In this document: in pieces, positions 45,011 through 56,260 of the stretch
Layout: each line of letters begins with the position of its first letter
Position numbering within the stretch: position 1 is the stretch's first letter
DNA from: Pollenia angustigena
Lineage: Eukaryota > Arthropoda > Insecta > Diptera > Polleniidae
Length of the DNA stretch: 64,000 nt
Assembly: GCA_930367215.1 (NCBI GenBank)
Contig: OV884059.1
Span: forward strand, 231,259,803-231,323,802
Direction of reading: 5' to 3'
Program-made: the position numbers and the translations under genes
The notes under the pieces: model-generated
Database searches by the model: none
Told to the model about the DNA's origin: nothing
Seen by the model: the letters and a program-made list of their open reading frames with translations, nothing else

Positions 45011-45720
45011 AATCCGTCGACTCCTTGGGGTACCTCCCTTGGAACGCCATTTTTTCACGAATTTTTGTCCTCAATGTATAGGTCGCAATTCTTTATAGAC
45101 TCCTAGGGGTACCTCCCTTGGACCCCCATTTTTTATTTTTTTGCTTATTTTTCTTCACAACGTATGGGCCACAATTCGCAACAGAATTTGATCAAATTAA
45201 GCAGATGTCTATAAGTTGATCTAAAAAAGAGCACTACAAATTTTGGTTGAAATCCGTCGACTCCTAGTGGTACCTCCCTTGGACCCCCATTTTTTTGCTT
45301 TTTTTCTCAACGTATGGGCCGCAATTCGCAACGGAATTTGATCAAATTTAGCAGATGTCCATAAGTTAATCTAAAAAAGAGCACTACAAATTTTGGTTGA
45401 AATCCGTCGACTCCTAGCGGTACCTCCCTTGGACCCTCATTTTTTTCTTCTCAACGTATGGGCAGCAAATCGCAACGGAATTTGATCAAATTTAGCAGAT
45501 GTCCATAAGTTGATCTAAAAAAGAGCACTACAAATTTTGGTTGAAATCCGTTGACTCCTAGGTTACCTCCCATGGACCCCCATTATTCCACGTAATTTTC
45601 TTTTCAATGTATAGGGCGCAATTGTCAATAGAATTTGATTAAATTTGGCACACGCGTATTAATTGATAAAAGAAAAAACTAACAATTTTGGTTGAAATGC
45701 GTCGTCTTTTATGTAACCTG
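45011..45720. repeat. Tandem array, about 150-bp unit, 5-6 copies
   Basis: The block AATCCGTCGACTCCTAG-SGGTACCTCCCTTGGACCCCC recurs with GGTACC near 45029, 45109, 45269, 45419 and a variant at 45562, ending with a degenerate unit near 45700. Unit length is about 143-160 apart from one shortened 80-bp step. Each unit also has TTTAGCAGATGTCCATAAGT and GAGCACTACAAATTTTGG. Confidence 0.88.
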
Positions 45721-45794
45721 AATGAAAAAATTTCGTATAAGTATAATTCTCATTGAAAATACTAGTAATATTTAATTAAAGAAATGCATTTTAT

Positions 45795-46140
45795 TCATCA
45801 ACTATCATATCTTTAACTACATCATCCAATTCTAAAATATTCTTATGAGGTTGACGTCTTAAGCTACTAATATATGGATCGGACGACTCAAGCAAACGAT
45901 GAAAAAAAAAATTTCATAATATTCAAAATGAATTATTTTTAATAAATTTATTTTTTAAAGATGTATTTACTTTCTAACCAAGTCGCGCTTCTCCCCAACG
46001 ATTTAAAAAATTACCAAAAACCTCTTTTGAACTGCCTTTTTCACTATTTCAAGCACCGAATTTTCCTGTTTTATAAAATTTGTTAACAAATTGGCATTGC
46101 TACCACAATCAATAAGTTCCGGGCACAATTCACTATATGA
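45795..46140 (-). pseudogene. Coding-like remnant, unrecognised protein
   Basis: Minus strand: a frame at 46140-46010 reads YSELCPELIDCGSNANLLTN and FIKQENSVLEIVKKAVQKRF, then (shifted) FLNRWGEARLG. About 70 bases on, the 3' part at 45905-45795 reads LLESSDPYISSLRRQPHKNI and LELDDVVKDMIVDE followed by TAA. The composition is protein-like and unlike surrounding frames. A donor-like AGAAA|GTAAAT lies at about 45975. Could be the C-terminus of a transposon protein or a retained host fragment. Confidence 0.4.
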
Positions 46141-47305
46141 CACAGAAAATAAAATTTTTAGAATTATATTTTAAATTTTATTTCAATATTTATTATTATT
46201 TATTTATTAACGTTAGCAATTTACTGGTTGCAAATTTTGCTTTCAATTTAAGCGGTTTTCTTCTATACATTTTCTTTTAATAAAACATATGATTTTGTTT
46301 ATTTTTTTTTAATCTTATTCACTTTTAAAAACAGCTGTCAACAATTTATTAAGAAATTGTTGTTATAATTAATAACTCAAATTTCTTTAAACCGTTAAGC
46401 CTAAAGGTATGCAAAACTTTTTTATTACAAATACTAGGGTGCAATATTCGTGACTTTTTTTTACTTAATTTGGATTTTTTTAAAATATTGATAAAAGTTA
46501 GTGAATTTTTTGAACTATTTAGAAAAAAAGAGCCTTTTACCTTTCATTTCGTTATACTGAGAGCACGGAGGTAAACCGAGCTAACTGACTTTTTCTCCAA
46601 CGAAAACAGCCAATGCTGAATTCTTAAGGACAATTTTGATGCACTCATATCTCCCAAACTATGTATGCAATAACTTTTTCTTTTCCTTTAAATAAAAAAC
46701 AAGGCTTTGGACTGAAATAAAGTCAACACTCAGATTTTTCCGCTCGAAACATCTTCGATATATAAATCTCTGAATTTGAACAAAATTACCATATATTTCC
46801 CTTTCACAACATTTACCTGATTTCAACCGATCTTTTCTAAGAATATATATACATATCGTCAGCTCAGAATTGGTTTGGCGCATATGCCAAAAAGTCGGAG
46901 TGGAGAAAAACGACAAAGAAGATTTACATGAAGATTTCTCAAAATGTACCCGATAGAATTTTTTTATATTTTTACCACTGCTTCCGGTATACGTTTCGAA
47001 GAAAAATGAAAATTTTTGCGCACTTTCATGAATAAAGTTAGAGTTTAATATTATTTTTTTGAAAATGAAAAATATTGTTTTGTGCCGCATACGCCACTTT
47101 TCTAACAAAAATTAAAAAAGTGGCTTTTTGTGCTGCATACGTATACTTATTGCTGTGTATTGAGTAACTTGTTGTTGATATGAATTTTTTAATAGTTTTT
47201 TTTATTTGATTTTACATTACTAAAACAGAAAAAACAGTTCTACTGTTATGAAAAGTTACATAAAAAGCCACAAATTAAACAACTTAAATAATGCAAAAGT
47301 AAAAA
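46141..47305. other. Intron, no supported gene
   Basis: A 149-codon minus frame (46659-47108) has no recognisable motif and sits in low-complexity DNA; I do not treat it as a gene. Confidence 0.3.
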
Positions 47306-47311
47306 GAAAAT

Positions 47312-48070
47312 TTAAAACTTAATATTGAGTAAATTTTTATAATAAGCTTTATCAACACGTGGAAGAAATATTAGCAAGTCTTTTATGTCTCTATTTTTAT
47401 CGCTTGAAATAAATGATGGTTTCGATATTTTCAAAACATTCGTCAACAAATTCTCAGGAGTTTTCAAACAATTTTTTGATGCAGACTTAACCAAAATTGC
47501 ATTTTTATATTTTTCCTCTCTGGTAGAAGTTTTATAATGTATACATAAATCATTATTTTAACTGTATAGAAGTACTTTAATTTTAGCAAAAGGGACTTTT
47601 CGAAAGTCCATTTTTTTTGCTTCCAACAAGTATGTGCGAAAATTTTCCGGAAGCATTTCCATAGCTTTAAGTTTTGTTTTATTATTTGGCATTGTTTTAA
47701 GCAAATTTAGTAAATGAATGAATTTCAATATTCTTTAAGTACCGGGCAATAACACCATGGACACAGTCTACTTCTTGAATTAAAGAATGTTCTGGTTCTG
47801 AAGACTTTTGTATTACGGCATCAATATTATTTTGTTTAAAGAACATTTTGATTGCGGTTGCGTTAATTTGATTTTTATTTTGAGGTACGCAAGAATCGCT
47901 CCATAATGTCAAAGTTTTAAATGAATTAATCATTTAAAATTTTAATATAAGCACTAGCAATATTGTTACCACTCCAACCAATATGAGCTTCCGTCAAAAA
48001 GGCACAATAAGTAAAAGTTGGTATAAATGACATAATAATGGTTGCTGTAAGATTAAACATATTTAATTTT
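47312..48070 (-). pseudogene. Broken transposon-type protein (SDSC..QN.N / E.D..H motifs)
   Basis: Minus-strand pieces in order: FLTEAHIGWSGNNIASAYIK; after a shift LTLWSDSCVPQNKNQINATA; SSEPEHSLIQEVDCVHGVIA; then MPNNKTKLKAMEMLPENF and MDFRKVPFAKIKVLLY; finally SSDKNRDIKDLLIFLPRVDK. The order and the acidic/His motifs recall proteins repeated in many insect and cnidarian genomes and thought to be transposon-borne. I cannot name the superfamily. At least two frameshifts and one stop. Confidence 0.5.
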
Positions 48071-48738
48071 CGTTTGTAGTAAAATTTTGAAGCATTTCCC
48101 TTAGGTAGGCTAAAAACACAAATAATAGCAAACCGTACACTTGGTTGGGTCCATTATAAAATTTTTTTTCACAAATTTATTTTCTTGTTGTCATTTTACT
48201 TTGCTTTTGCTTTAGCTACTTTTTTTTTCTTACGGCAATGCAGCAAAGCAACAGTAAAATTTATTTTGTACGTTTTTGTATGAAGAATTTGCTGCAATCG
48301 CCAAACAATGGCTTGTAGAGCAAAACAGTACTTTAAAAATTTTGAAACAGTTCATATGCAGCGAAATTAATGCTTTATATCTCAGAAACCATAAAAATTT
48401 TCGCGAAACAGGTTTTTGATTTAGAAAGAGGGTATTAAAAAAATATATTCCTCATACCTAACTCATTCTTTTTAAAAATGGTCGGTAGGTCAAACCAGTA
48501 ATGAGCTGACGATATATCTTAAAAGAAATGCAGTTTTTGGATTGCCAGACTCTTCTCTATAAAAAAGCATCATTCGATTTTTTTAAAAGTAAAAGTCAAA
48601 AAATGCCTTTTTTGCAGCAGAAATCCCATAGTGTGGCGTAATGTTTATTTCTATCATTCTTATCTAATAAACTTACTTTAAACGTAAGGTTTATGCATTT
48701 AGAGTTGCCATATTAACACCAAATTGTGTCGATTGTAA

Positions 48739-49275
48739 TATCCTTTGTACACTTGCATACATTTCCGAGGAACGCATGGAAGCTGTTGAAAATGTGTTCA
48801 CACTTAAAACATTTAACATCTACTATCAACTAAAAAATGTCGCCATTTCTGAAAAAAAAACTATTTTTTTTTTTAGATACTTTTTTCTACAAAAGTGTCA
48901 AAATTTTAAAAGAAAACACCAAAATGAATTTGAAATTCATTTTGTTTAATAGAATAAAAAACAACATTTAACCTTAAAAAAGTCTTGCAAAAAAATAAAA
49001 ACTTGGCAATTGGTAACGCTGCTTTCCAAAAAAAAAAAACAAATGCCATTTTTTCAGTGCCGCCACAGTTTATAATAGAATTTTTTGCCACTTTTCTAGT
49101 GATGACACTAGAAAAATCGAATGGTGTAAAAGGGAACAAAATGAAATAGTAGGTAGCATTTTGTAAAGATTTCGGAAAATTTTGATTTTTAGCCCTATGC
49201 ATTTCTTATGGGAACATTTCAACATCTTCGCAAATTGATGGTAGATGTCAATTGTTGACAAGTGTGAAAAAAGTA
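48739..49275. mobile_element. TACACTTG-family MITE
   Basis: Starts TATCCTTTGTACACTTGCAT after TAA, with GAGGAACGCATGGAAG; ends GTTGACAAGTGTGAAAAAAG. Internal landmarks CTTTTCTAGTGATGACACTA and GCATTTCTTATGGGAACATT (family in reverse). Confidence 0.7.
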
Positions 49276-49299
49276 CAAACAAGTGTCAAATGTATTTGG

Positions 49300-50685
49300 C
49301 AGGGTTTCCGTTAGAAACTTTGAAAAGTGGCACAAATGGTCGTTTTATAAAAAAAAATCGCTCAAAAAAGCCGTTGATAAAATAAAGGTCGCAAAACTGA
49401 ATATGGTTGCCTAAAAACATGTTATGGTTAAATATGACAATGATTTGTTTTTAAATTAACAATAGTATTTTCCTCTTTTCCAAAAGCAACATGGTTTGGT
49501 TGAAAAGTAGCCTTGTTATTATAAGTTTAAAACATATTTTAGTTATTATTAACCATATATGTTCGTAAGCAACCATATTATGGTTGTGGCTGCCTAATGG
49601 GGGACAAACTTAACCATAATAACGAGCCCTCATCACAAAAATAACGTAAGCGACATCATTTTCGATTTTAGTTTTATTTATAAATTACTTTGCTGGCAAC
49701 ACTTGCATTATCACCTAAAATGTCATGGTCACATTAGGTACCGCTACAATTTTATAGCAAGAACAATTTTATCATAAGCGATAAATTTCATATAAAATTT
49801 ATATGAAATAAAATAAAAAAACACGCTCTGTTAATTTTGATTTTTGGCGCTTACATTATTTTCGAGGTAAGGGCAAGATATGGTTGTCGGTGACAATAAT
49901 ATGGTTAAATACACATTAACCCCCAAATTTATTAAAAAAAAATTTTGATTTATAAAAGGTTTATTGAAGAAATTTGCATTAAAAATTCGTTTCATAAACA
50001 TTTAATAAACCTAAAATATATTTTATGAATATGGGGATAAATGTTTAAAATTTTCTTTAAAAATAGTTTTGTTTGAGGTGCCCATATTTAAACATGTTTT
50101 TTCTCCCGGGTGTTCAAAGCCCGCCGGGGAGTTATAAAAAATCATTCCAATATAAACGAGTGTATTTTATTTTTGACACATTGAAGTTGGTAGCCTGCTG
50201 TTGTGAATGTGTTTGATGCATAAGGGTTCCATTCTAGGGCTGATCCTGCCATACTGTTATCTGGCTTTCGGAGGGTGTAATCCTGTTAAGATTATGGGAA
50301 AACTATAAATTTCAGCCTCAAATTAGCTTATCTTTAAACAGCAACTAACAAATACAAAGAATTAAAAAACAAAAACTGATAAACTAAACTGTTAAAACAT
50401 AAATCAATATTTTAGACTAAACGTATAAAATGGATTTAAAAAAAAATTGATAAACAAAATTCTCAAAAAAAAAAAGAAACACACACAAAAACATATTCGC
50501 TCCATTTTGAAATGAAATTAAAATTTTATAGTGAGAACAAACAGGTTCATCCAAATTAAGAAAAATAAATATGTATCTTTGTCATATTACCACAATTTAA
50601 AAACAAACAAAAAATAAAACTAATACCTAACAAATTTATTAAACATGTTCATGTTCATATGAGTGTATAGATAACAACACAAGTT
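49300..50685. repeat. Intron with scattered AACCATA/TATGGTT repeat remnants
   Basis: TATGGTTAAATATGACAATG, GCAACCATATTATGGTTGTG and similar units, related to 31150-31300. No gene. Confidence 0.4.
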
Positions 50686-50885
50686 AGTGCTATATTCGGC
50701 TGTGCCGAATCTTTGATACCCTCCACGGAGAGTAAAAATAAAAATCCCCTACTGAAAATCACTTAAATATGCCTAAAACTGAAGCGAATCATGATGTTTT
50801 TTTTTAATTGGGTCAAAGTATGTTTAATATGACTTAAAATAAAATCATAATAATTTGTGAAGATCGGCCCAAACACTCATAGAAA
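50686..50885 (-). repeat. mini-me 3' end, reverse orientation
   Basis: Minus-strand reading contains GTGGAGGGTATCAAAGATTC-GGCACAGCCGAATATAGCAC and an upstream TTTGGGCCGATCTTCACAAA unit, the same end as at 58790-58842. Confidence 0.65.
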
Positions 50886-51273
50886 AATGCCTGTTCATAT
50901 TAATGATGCCCTAACATCAGAACTGTGACATCAATGTTATTGCAAACAGCATCAATGGGGCAAAAAGGAATATCAATCCAATGACGAACTTCACCATAAA
51001 ATTTTGTCTTATTTTATAAGTCATAAGTGCTATGACTACAGTGACATCAATTCGATGCCACATTTTGGGTATTATTAAAATTATTTTCTTGCTTAAAAAG
51101 TAAAATAAGAAGCAAAAATTCCCATATTCTATTTGTGTAAATTATTGAGTTATCAAATTTTCAAAGAAGAATGATTATGAAAATTATATCGGGCATGCTG
51201 CTGGTGTCTTACAATTGAGCGTAAACAAAGAGCGGAATGCAACGAAAGTGAAACGAACATGTGTAACGGGTAA

Positions 51274-51786
51274 TACCCTTTATACACTTGCATACATTTC
51301 GCAGGAACGCATGGAAGATGTTAAACATGTGAAATACGCGTTCACACTTGAAACATCTAACAAATACTATCAATAAAAAATGTCACCATTTCTGAAAAAA
51401 AAACTTTTATTTTTTTTTTTTAAATACTTTTTCTACAAAAGTGCCAACATTTAAAAGATAACACCAAAATGTTTTTCTAGTTCATTTTGTTTAATAATTT
51501 TAGCAAAATAATGCTTGCAAAAGAAAAAACTTGAGAAATGGTATCGCTGCCTTCAAAGCAACTTCCATTTTGTCAGTGATGCCACAATAATAACAGAATT
51601 TTTTGCCACTATTCTAGTGATGACACTAAAAGAATCGAAAAATGTAAAAGGGAACAAAATGAGACAGCAACATTCTGTAAAGATGTTGAAAAATTTTGAT
51701 TTTTAGCCCAATGTATTTCTTATGGAAAAATTCCAACATCTTCGCAAATTGATGTTAAATGTTGACAAGTGTGAAAAGTTTATAAG
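51274..51786. mobile_element. TACACTTG-family MITE, TAA duplication
   Basis: Ends TACCCTTTATACACTTGCAT and the inverse of CTTATAAACTTTTCACACTT. TAA at 51271-51273 and 51787-51789. Landmarks GGAACGCATGGAAGATGTTA and TAGTGATGACACTAAAAGAA. Confidence 0.8.
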
Positions 51787-51995
51787 TAAATAATAACATT
51801 CTTTCACTTTGACACAATTAACGCAATATAACGGCAAAATATCTAATGAGTCCTTTTACCGATGTTACTGAGTCATCGCACTGATGAAATTTTTTATTAA
51901 ACTGACTCCGATTCGTCATTTCTGTGATGCCGATGTGTCATCCCGATGATGACATAATTTCACATGATGACAATTCGGCCAAGTGATGTTAAGGC

Positions 51996-52143
51996 AAATT
52001 TCACTAGGGGTCTTCTAAGACCAAAACATCGTGCACTACATGTAAAACGGATATTCGAAATTCCGGGCCTTTAAATTTTTCGAAAACCCGTTTAACATAC
52101 ATTGCATGATTTTTTGGTCTTGGAAGACCCCTAGTGAAATTTG
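51996..52143. repeat. Foldback palindrome (AAATTTCACTAGGGGTCTTC)
   Basis: Left AAATTTCACTAGGGGTCTTC and AAGACCAAAACATCGTGCA pair with TGCATGATTTTTTGGTCTT and AGACCCCTAGTGAAATTT; inner AAAACGG/CCGTTT. Target duplication not resolved. Confidence 0.75.
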
Positions 52144-52299
52144 ATGCAGAAAATATTCGTAGAACATCTAAACCCTTAAATGTGCCTATTTCGGGAACCC
52201 GAGCTAGCTTTTCAAAACCATTTGGCAGATTTGCTCTACTAGTAGTATACTTTCATTTTGCGTTGCAAGTGTTGAGGTTTATGGGCAATTTTATAGACC

Positions 52300-52495
52300 A
52301 ATTCGCGCAAGGTTTGCATGGACAGCCAGCTGTGCGGAAGGACAAACATCGTTAGATCGATTCAAAAAATGAATCTAAGTCAATCGGTATAGTTAAAGTT
52401 GGGTCTAGGACCAATATTTGAAGGTGTTACAAGCATCAGCACAAACGCATTATAACCTCCCCACTATTGTGGTGTGGGTATAAAAAAGCTCATAC
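52300..52495. repeat. mini-me-like repeat, 3' end
   Basis: GGTTTGCATGGACAGCCAGC, GGTCTAGGACCAATATT and CCCCACTATTGTGGTGTGGG-TATAAAAA match 1030-1196. The 5' portion is replaced by the palindrome. Confidence 0.65.
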
Positions 52496-54050
52496 GAAAT
52501 AACCTTAGTATACCTACCTTCTTCACAACAAGTGATGGAGAGTATACAAAGAAAATGATAAAAACAAACAAAAAAGACAAAAAAACACTTACGTAAGTCT
52601 AAACAGGCACCTAAATACTATTTTGGTAAACACGTGTACGAATACAAACAACTAACACATGCCTAAACAAAAAAGTAATGCCAGGAAGCAGTGTTGCCAG
52701 AAACAGATCTATATTCTTACATGCGGGTTTTTTTCTTCTCTTCATCAAAAGAAGCGTAGGGAAAATTGGGTAGATTTAAAAAAATGTTTACATGGTAAGT
52801 ACTTATTTAAATAAATTAATCTACTTTATTCACGGTCATTTGTATTTTGAGTTTTTTAAAAAATTATTGATATTAAATTAAATTTTCTTGAAAACCTTTT
52901 CTATTTTTCTATTACCTTTTGTACTAAATTTGTAGGGGCTTATGTTTTTTGTCGTGTATGGAAAAATCTGTATTTATTATTGGCTCCGTTCATATTTCAG
53001 AAATAATATTCAGAAAACACTGCCACGAAGAAATGTAGCAAGAGATAAATTTTGCTTCATGGTCTTATTTTAATTTTCAATTTTCCTAAAATTTTCAAGT
53101 TTGTCTTTAGTTTTTAGTTATTTTTAAAACTAACACATTAATTATAAACTTTTAGTTGAATTTATAAACTTTTTATTGTAAAAATTATAGTTTTAAAATT
53201 AAACAGTTTCGATTTAAAATATTAACATTGTCGACTTTTGGAGATAAATAAAAGTTATTACCGATTGTCGTCGTTTCTGTTCTATGATACATTTTTTATT
53301 GATATTAAATTAAAGAAAGAAGTTATGTCAAAAAAAATTTAAAATTGTTCAACTTAAAATTGACATTTCAATCTCTGGGCAAATTTAGCAATTTACCGCT
53401 TTTTGTTTTTAGGTTTCTCATAAACAAAAAGTTGGCAGCATTTAATAAAATTAAAAGAACAGGGATGGCTAAGTTGTTTCAATTGTACTTTTTTGTTGAT
53501 ACTTTTTAAACTAAGATTCATAATACGTTTTTGTGGTGTTTTTTTAAGAACATAAATAAAATTAATTTCCACTTAAAAAAATCTTTTAGTACCTACAATT
53601 ATTGTAAAAAGGTAGAATTTTTAAAGGTTGCTGGTACAATTTTTAAACTTCTCAACGCCATCCCTGAAATAAAACCATATCAAGAGAAAAAAAACTAAAA
53701 ACTTGGTTTATATTTTTTATAGTTTGCTCTTTCTAGCATTTACAGTTTCTTTCTATCAATTCTATATCAATTAATGAATAAAAAATGTAGTGTCATAAGG
53801 GCTTAACGTCGGCAGAATAACTGCGTCCAATCGCTAGTGTTCAAGCTTATATCTTGAGGTGGCGAACACTTTCATACATATTGTAGAACATAAATTAAAA
53901 AATATGAATAACGAAGAAAAAATGGGGCAGATTTTTAGCTTTTTATTTTTTAGCTAAAATACTAAAAAAAAAAAATTGCAATATTTTTTTAACATCTTTT
54001 TTTTAAGTGTAAAAAGTAGTGTTGTTAACTTAATATTTGTTCATGCTTAC
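52496..54050. other. Large intron, exon-1 end, nothing recognised
   Basis: AT-rich; a CAGTGTTGCCAGAAAC terminus-like sequence at 52690 has no visible partner. Ends at the exon 1 donor (54050). Confidence 0.35.
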
Positions 54051-54246
54051 CGAAGTTACTTTTATAATGATGGGGGTGATAAACATTGGAGGCTGAATTA
54101 CTGGAACTGTAGCTTAAATTATGACTATTATTATTGCTGCTGTTGTTGTTGTTATTGTTGCTATTGCTGTGATTGCTGTGATGCATTTTCGATGGAATCC
54201 GATAACCGGATTCATAATAATTGTATTGATTATAAGTGAAACGCAT
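54051..54246 (-). CDS. Exon 1 (first coding exon) of a three-exon minus-strand gene
   Basis: The exon runs 54246 to 54051 on the minus strand. The ATG at 54246 has A at -3 and an in-frame TAA about 18 bases upstream, which supports it as the true start. It encodes residues 1-65 plus one base (G) and ends at a good donor, TTCG|GTAAGC. Residues 1-20 are Tyr-rich (MRFTYNQYNYYESGYRIPSK); residues 21-62 are a His/Asn/Ser-rich low-complexity stretch. The leftover base plus the first two bases of the exon at 13540 make a Gly codon, so the phases agree. I see no signal peptide or membrane segment. An untranslated upstream exon or the promoter should lie at higher coordinates but I could not place it. 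The joining of exons is inferred from phase and splice sites, with no transcript evidence. The family is not recognised from this exon alone. Confidence 0.6.
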
Positions 54247-54767
54247 TTTTTCTTTCTTAATTTATTTAATAAATTTATCACTCTTCACAGTTACTTAACT
54301 ATTTTATAAGTGTTGATTTATTTTTGTAAATTTAGTTTTAAAAAGAAATTAAAAAAAAAAATTTCTTTAGTTTGTTTTTTTTTTTTTGTCTTTTAATTTA
54401 AAAAATAAAAAAATTATAATAAAAATTAAGTAAGTTTTATTAAGTATATATTTTTAAAACCGTGTTTATCTCGTGATGTTGTCAACAACATTATGAATTT
54501 TTTTTTTTTTTGTTTTTTACAAAGATTTTTTGTGTTTAAAAATTAAAATAAAAACACAACAAAAAATTAAACTCAATTAATTACATTGAAAATGATCACG
54601 GTGTTTTTTTAAGTTAAACAATATTTTTTTTTATTGTAATCTACTTTAATAAAATCGTTTCAAATCAGTTCTTTATAAAAAAAACAGACTGGTGTTGATT
54701 TTTTTTTTTTTTTAATTTTTTCAAGTTTAAAGTCCAGACGAAAAAAAAGCAAATAAAACAAATCAGT
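54247..54767. other. Upstream flank of exon 1, possible 5' UTR/promoter side
   Basis: AT-rich DNA with many long A and T runs immediately upstream (higher coordinates) of the minus-strand start codon. I see no convincing TATA/Inr pair, no acceptor joined to an upstream exon and no recognisable transposon. It may contain 5' UTR. Confidence 0.25.
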
Positions 54768-54850
54768 AAGTACAGTCGGTCAAGCACGACCTACACCACA
54801 GTTATAACAGACAAATTTCATGAATGTTCCCTATGATTTCCCATGGCTTC
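54768..54850. repeat. mini-me-like repeat, 5' end fragment
   Basis: AAGTACAGTCGGTCAAGCAC-GACCTACACCACAG, matching 479-530. Confidence 0.55.
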
Positions 54851-54899
54851 GATTTTATCAAGCTTTTTACATCTAAATGAGATATTCCTCGTCTTTTAA

Positions 54900-55273
54900 T
54901 ATCCTTTTTATACTTGAGCACATCTTAGAGGAATGCGTGGAAGAGGTTAAAAATTAAAAAAAATTGTTTACATTTGTAACATCTTTCATTTATTTTCACG
55001 TGTAAGAGCTAATAAAAACTAAATAAATGATATTGCTGTCCTGCTCTTTTGTATTTTTTTCTAGTGATGGCATATACTTTTTAACAAATTATTTGTTTTT
55101 TCTAGTGATGACACTTAAATAATCAAAAGATGTTGAATGAAACAACATGAGATAGGAACATCTTTTAAAGATGAAGAAAGATGTTGATTTTAAGCCCTGT
55201 ACAATTCTTATGGGAAGACGTAATCATATTTGCGATAAGATGTAAGATGTGAACAAGTGTAAAAAGCCTATAA
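54900..55273. mobile_element. TACACTTG-family MITE, diverged
   Basis: Starts TATCCTTTTTATACTTGAGC after TAA, with GAGGAATGCGTGGAAGAGGT; ends AACAAGTGTAAAAAGCCTAT-AAG before TGA. Contains TTCTAGTGATGACACTTAAA. Confidence 0.65.
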
Positions 55274-55638
55274 GTGATTTAGGGTGAGGGTTTTTAAGGG
55301 ACCTATGGTTAATTCTAGACATGACAAAGAAGCTATAATAGAAGTGGTAGTCGCGAAATTTTATATCAATGCCAATATTTCTAAGGAATTTAAGCTTTTT
55401 TCACGAGTGATGTTTGACTAGAAGCTATAATCAAATGTGGAACGATTTCAATATTTTTTACAAATAAATAATAGAAAAAGGTGGAACACTTCAAAGAATT
55501 AGGTATACATTTTAAAATTGGTTTGATTTCTACCTTTATGCTACTCCCAATTTCCGAAGATGTTGAAAATTCCCAATAAGAAATAGAAAATGTAAAAATC
55601 AACATCTTCACAAGATGTTTCTATCTCATTGTACTTTA

Positions 55639-56168
55639 TAGCCTTTTTACACTTGTCAACATTTAACATTTAACATCAATTTGCGAAGATGTTAGAATTT
55701 TCCCATAAGAAATACGTAGGGCTAAAAATCAAAATTTTTCAACATCTTTACAGAATGTTGCTGTCTCATTTTGTTCCCTTTTACATTTTTCGATTCTTTT
55801 AGTGTCATCACTAGAAAAGTGGAAATAAATTCTGTTATTATTGGGTCATCACTGACAAAATGGAAGTTGCTTTGAAAGCAGCGTTACCATTTCTCAAGTT
55901 TTTCCTTTTTTGCAAGCCTTATTTTGCTTAATTTTGCTAAAATTATTAAACGAAATGAATTAGAAATACATTTTGGTGTTATCTTTTGAAATTTTGGCAC
56001 TTTTGTAGAAAAAAGTATTTTAAAATATAAAAGTTTTTTTTTTCAGAAATGGTGAAATTTTTTATTGAAAGATGATGTTAGATGTTTCAAGTGTGAACGC
56101 GTATTTCACATTTTCAACATATTCCATTCGTTCCTCCGAAATGTATGCAAGTGTACAATGGGTATAAG
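55639..56168. mobile_element. TACACTTG-family MITE, inner copy
   Basis: Ends TAGCCTTTTTACACTTGTCA and GCAAGTGTACAATGGGTATA-AG. Complete set of landmarks. TTA on the left; right flank AAA. About 70 bp of the host copy (AAAAATCAACATCTTCACAA) appear on both sides. Confidence 0.72.
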
Positions 56169-56260
56169 AAATACAAAGAGGTAAAAATCAACATCTTCAC
56201 AAGATGTTTCTATCTCATTGTACTCCATTCTTCATCTTTCGATTATCTTAGTGTCATCAC

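Noticed and set aside
45011..45720. CRISPR-like regular repeat spacing
   Set aside because: Whole 150-bp units are tandemly repeated with no unique spacers, and the genome is eukaryotic.
46659..47108. 149-codon minus-strand frame
   Set aside because: Phe/Lys/Ser-rich AT-driven composition without motifs; not connected to the transposon-like pieces at 47.3-48.1 kb.
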